64,000 nt of DNA, from NCBI RefSeq assembly GCF_002973525.1, contig NZ_PVEN01000001.1, positions 620,001 through 684,000 of the forward strand, written 5' to 3'. The number at the start of each line of letters is the position of its first letter. Within the stretch, counting starts at the first letter, position 1. Shown in pieces: positions 62,374-64,000 of the stretch. The notes under the pieces are model-generated. The model made no database searches. It was not told the DNA's origin and was given only the letters and a program-made list of their open reading frames with translations. The translations under genes were made by a program, and so were the position numbers. This stretch comes from Paraburkholderia sp. BL21I4N1 (lineage in GTDB: Bacteria; Pseudomonadota; Gammaproteobacteria; Burkholderiales; Burkholderiaceae).

Positions 62374-63173
62374 GCGCGCGACTCCCGTGTCGGGTTCAGC
62401 GTGGCGCCGAACGTGGTGGCAAGGCTGCCCGCGTGGCTCACCGTATTGAAGTCGTCTGCCAGGGCCTGAAACGCCTTGACCGGCGAAGCGGCCAGCCACG
62501 TCCGCATCTTCGCGACGAACGAAGCGGTAGCCGTTTGCGGCACCTGCCGCAGCCAGTGCACCGCGGCTTCGCTCTCGCCGCGCGCGGCCAGTAGCCGCGC
62601 GTAATTGAACTGACCGCGAAAATCACCGCCTTCCGCCGCGCGGCGATAGTAGTCAAACGCGATGCTTGCGTCCGCATCGACTTCCCAGCCGTCCTCGTAA
62701 AAGCTGCCGACGAAGTTGAGCGACTTCGCATGGCCGAGTTCGGCGGCACGCTGAAACCACCGCAACGCTTGCGCCCGATCGGCTTCGACGCCGTTGCCGA
62801 GCGCCAACGCCGAGGCATAGTTGTACATGCCCCAATCGAGTCCGGACCGCGCCGCGAGCCGATACCAATACACGGCAACCGGCGCGCAGGCGGTGGTGCC
62901 CCAGCCGTGCGCGTAGCAGCGCCCGAGCATGTTCATCGCCATTGGATGATCGCGGCGCGCCGCATGGGCGAACCACGTGAACGCTGCGCCGGCATCGCGC
63001 GTCACGCCGTGTCCGTCGAGCAGATACTGACCGTACACGGCCTGCGCCTCGACGATGCCGTTCTGCGCCGCCGCCGCGACCCACGCGGCGGCCTGGGCGG
63101 GCGGCCCGGCGAGAATCGCGGCGAACTCGTCATGCGACACGCTCGCCAGCGCCTTCAATGTCACCTGTTCCAT
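62370..63173 (-). CDS. Sel1-repeat protein of the siderophore-receptor operon
   Basis: 267 aa protein with five or more Sel1/TPR-like repeats ([80 protein letters not shown]). No signal peptide, so cytoplasmic. Starts 12 bases after the receptor gene and overlaps piuC. The same trio occurs in other Burkholderia; its molecular role is unknown. Confidence 0.87.
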   Translation of the reverse strand: MEQVTLKALASVSHDEFAAILAGPPAQAAAWVAAAAQNGIVEAQAVYGQYLLDGHGVTRDAGAAFTWFAHAARRDHPMAMNMLGRCYAHGWGTTACAPVAVYWYRLAARSGLDWGMYNYASALALGNGVEADRAQALRWFQRAAELGHAKSLNFVGSFYEDGWEVDADASIAFDYYRRAAEGGDFRGQFNYARLLAARGESEAAVHWLRQVPQTATASFVAKMRTWLAASPVKAFQALADDFNTVSHAGSLATTFGATLNPTRESRA

Positions 63174-63184
63174 CGCGCCGCTGC

Positions 63185-64000
63185 TTAGTAATGCGCGTTG
63201 AGCGTCAGGAAGGCCGAACGCCCGGCGGCGATCGACGCGTAATGCGCCGGATACGCCTGGTCGTAATACGTCCGGTTGAAGATGTTCTGCACGTTCAGTT
63301 GCAGATCGACCTTCTTGTTGATCCGGTACGTCGCCACGCCATCGAAGCGCCAGTAAGACGGCACCGCGCGCAGGTTCGCCGTGTCGCCGTAAACCTGCGA
63401 CATATAGAACGCGCCGCCGCCGATCGTGAACTTCGGCAGTACGTCGTAGCTGGTCCACAAACTGATGCTGTTCTTCGGCGTATTCGGGAATTGATGGCCG
63501 TTGTCCGACGTGGTCTTGCCGTTGTCGCGCAACTCGCTCTTCATGTACGTGTAGCCGCCGAACACCTGCCACCTGTTCGTCAATTGGCCGGCCAGGCCGA
63601 ATTCGAAACCTTGTACGCGCTTGTTGCCCACCATCGCGTAGGCGTTGTTCGGCAGCGTGACGCGCGCATTGGTCGTGTCGATCTGGAACAGCGCGCCGGT
63701 CAGCGAGAGCTTGTTGTTCAGCACGTTCCACTTGGTGCCGAGTTCGATGCTGCGGTTCTTTTCCGGTGCGAGATCGGCGGCGTTTGCGCCCACGCCGCCG
63801 CGGCCCGGCGTCAACGATTGCGTTTCACTGCCCTGGCCGAGCAGGGCACCCGCCGGCGTCGAGGAGGTCGCGATCGACGCATAGATGCTGCCGTTCGAGG
63901 CCGGTTTGAAGACGAGGCCGAACTGGTAGTTGAACAGCGTGTCGTCGCGTGAGACGCGATTGCCGCCATTGGCCATCGTGTTGCGCAGATCGGTCGAGTA
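63185..64000 (-). CDS. TonB-dependent siderophore receptor (partial, C-terminal part)
   Basis: Outer-membrane beta-barrel importing ferric siderophore. The 271 visible residues are the C-terminal barrel: TLFNYQFGLVFKPASNGSIY, RSIELGTKWNVLNNKLSLTG, LFQIDTTNARVTLPN, VQGFEFGLAGQLTNRWQVFG, LQLNVQNIFNRTYYDQAYPA, and a final strand ending SAFLTLNAHY. The N-terminal plug and TonB box lie beyond the right edge. It heads the receptor-Sel1-piuC operon, which is expected to be Fur-regulated; the promoter is outside the window. Confidence 0.9.
   Translation of the reverse strand, partial: YSTDLRNTMANGGNRVSRDDTLFNYQFGLVFKPASNGSIYASIATSSTPAGALLGQGSETQSLTPGRGGVGANAADLAPEKNRSIELGTKWNVLNNKLSLTGALFQIDTTNARVTLPNNAYAMVGNKRVQGFEFGLAGQLTNRWQVFGGYTYMKSELRDNGKTTSDNGHQFPNTPKNSISLWTSYDVLPKFTIGGGAFYMSQVYGDTANLRAVPSYWRFDGVATYRINKKVDLQLNVQNIFNRTYYDQAYPAHYASIAAGRSAFLTLNAHY

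Noticed and set aside
1..64000. tRNA, rRNA, CRISPR arrays, IS elements, integrases, toxin-antitoxin pairs and prophage genes.
   Set aside because: Looked for by eye; no direct-repeat/spacer pattern, transposase motif, inverted-end element or cloverleaf was found. The only tandem repeats are coding (28365-29248).

Overview
The window looks like a chromosomal or chromid segment of a Burkholderiales bacterium, most likely Burkholderia sensu lato / Paraburkholderia. The grounds are high G+C, a Burkholderia-type general porin, an H-NS with H1-like lysine/alanine tail, an HU protein with a Lys/Ala-rich N-terminus, the Anbu/ATP-grasp cassette, a rhamnolipid operon laid out as in Burkholderia, and a TonB receptor-Sel1-PiuC iron operon. 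I see no tRNA, rRNA, IS element, prophage or CRISPR array. Species assignment is inference only.

Layout. (1) 1-10952, peptide uptake: the start of an OprD-type porin, a complete oppABCDF operon (minus strand), an XRE-cupin regulator, a POT-family proton/peptide symporter and a MocR-type regulator. (2) 11110-14967: a periplasmic CpdB-like nucleotidase overlapped by a Sel1-repeat protein, then an HU-like nucleoid protein between terminators. (3) 15222-19584: the four-gene Anbu cassette (circularly permuted ATP-grasp, alpha-E, transglutaminase-like protein, Anbu peptidase). (4) 19796-29402: a porin, a YihY protein with a DUF883-like tail, a YbaK-type deacylase, a chemoreceptor, a SYLF lipoprotein, a short-chain dehydrogenase, and an exported Gly/His-repeat protein whose repeat phase is broken by one missing base. 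(5) 29420-43395: a PdeM/Lhr-helicase DNA-repair pair, a nitrilase, an MFS permease with a cytosolic sulfatase and divergent MarR regulator, an FKBP isomerase, a DUF6765-like protein, small unknown genes, a tandem-domain H-NS and a cardiolipin synthase-like PLD protein.

(6) 43783-52123: a seven-gene rhamnolipid operon, rhlA - ICMT-like methyltransferase - rhlB - MFS exporter - rhlC - OprM-like lipoprotein - HlyD adaptor. It makes hydroxyalkanoyloxy-alkanoate, adds two rhamnoses and exports the product. A strongly folded leader and an AT-rich tract precede it, and the methyltransferase suggests a modified (methyl-ester) product. (7) 56898-52120, minus strand: an operon of exported arylsulfatase lipoprotein, formylglycine-generating enzyme, MetQ/NlpA-like binding protein and Cys-cluster protein, probably for organosulfur scavenging. 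The sulfatase has an odd maturation motif (C-A-I-T-R). (8) 57059-61687: a cache-domain two-component system with a BON-like protein, divergent from a DUF3311/MctP-type carboxylate symporter, with three TACGTAGT repeats between them. (9) 61690-64000: piuC, a Sel1 protein and the C-terminal part of a TonB-dependent siderophore receptor cut by the window edge.

Most operons use 4-base ATGA overlaps, and start codons were chosen on those, on Shine-Dalgarno sequences and on signal peptides. Family names rest on recognising motifs by eye; no database search was run.
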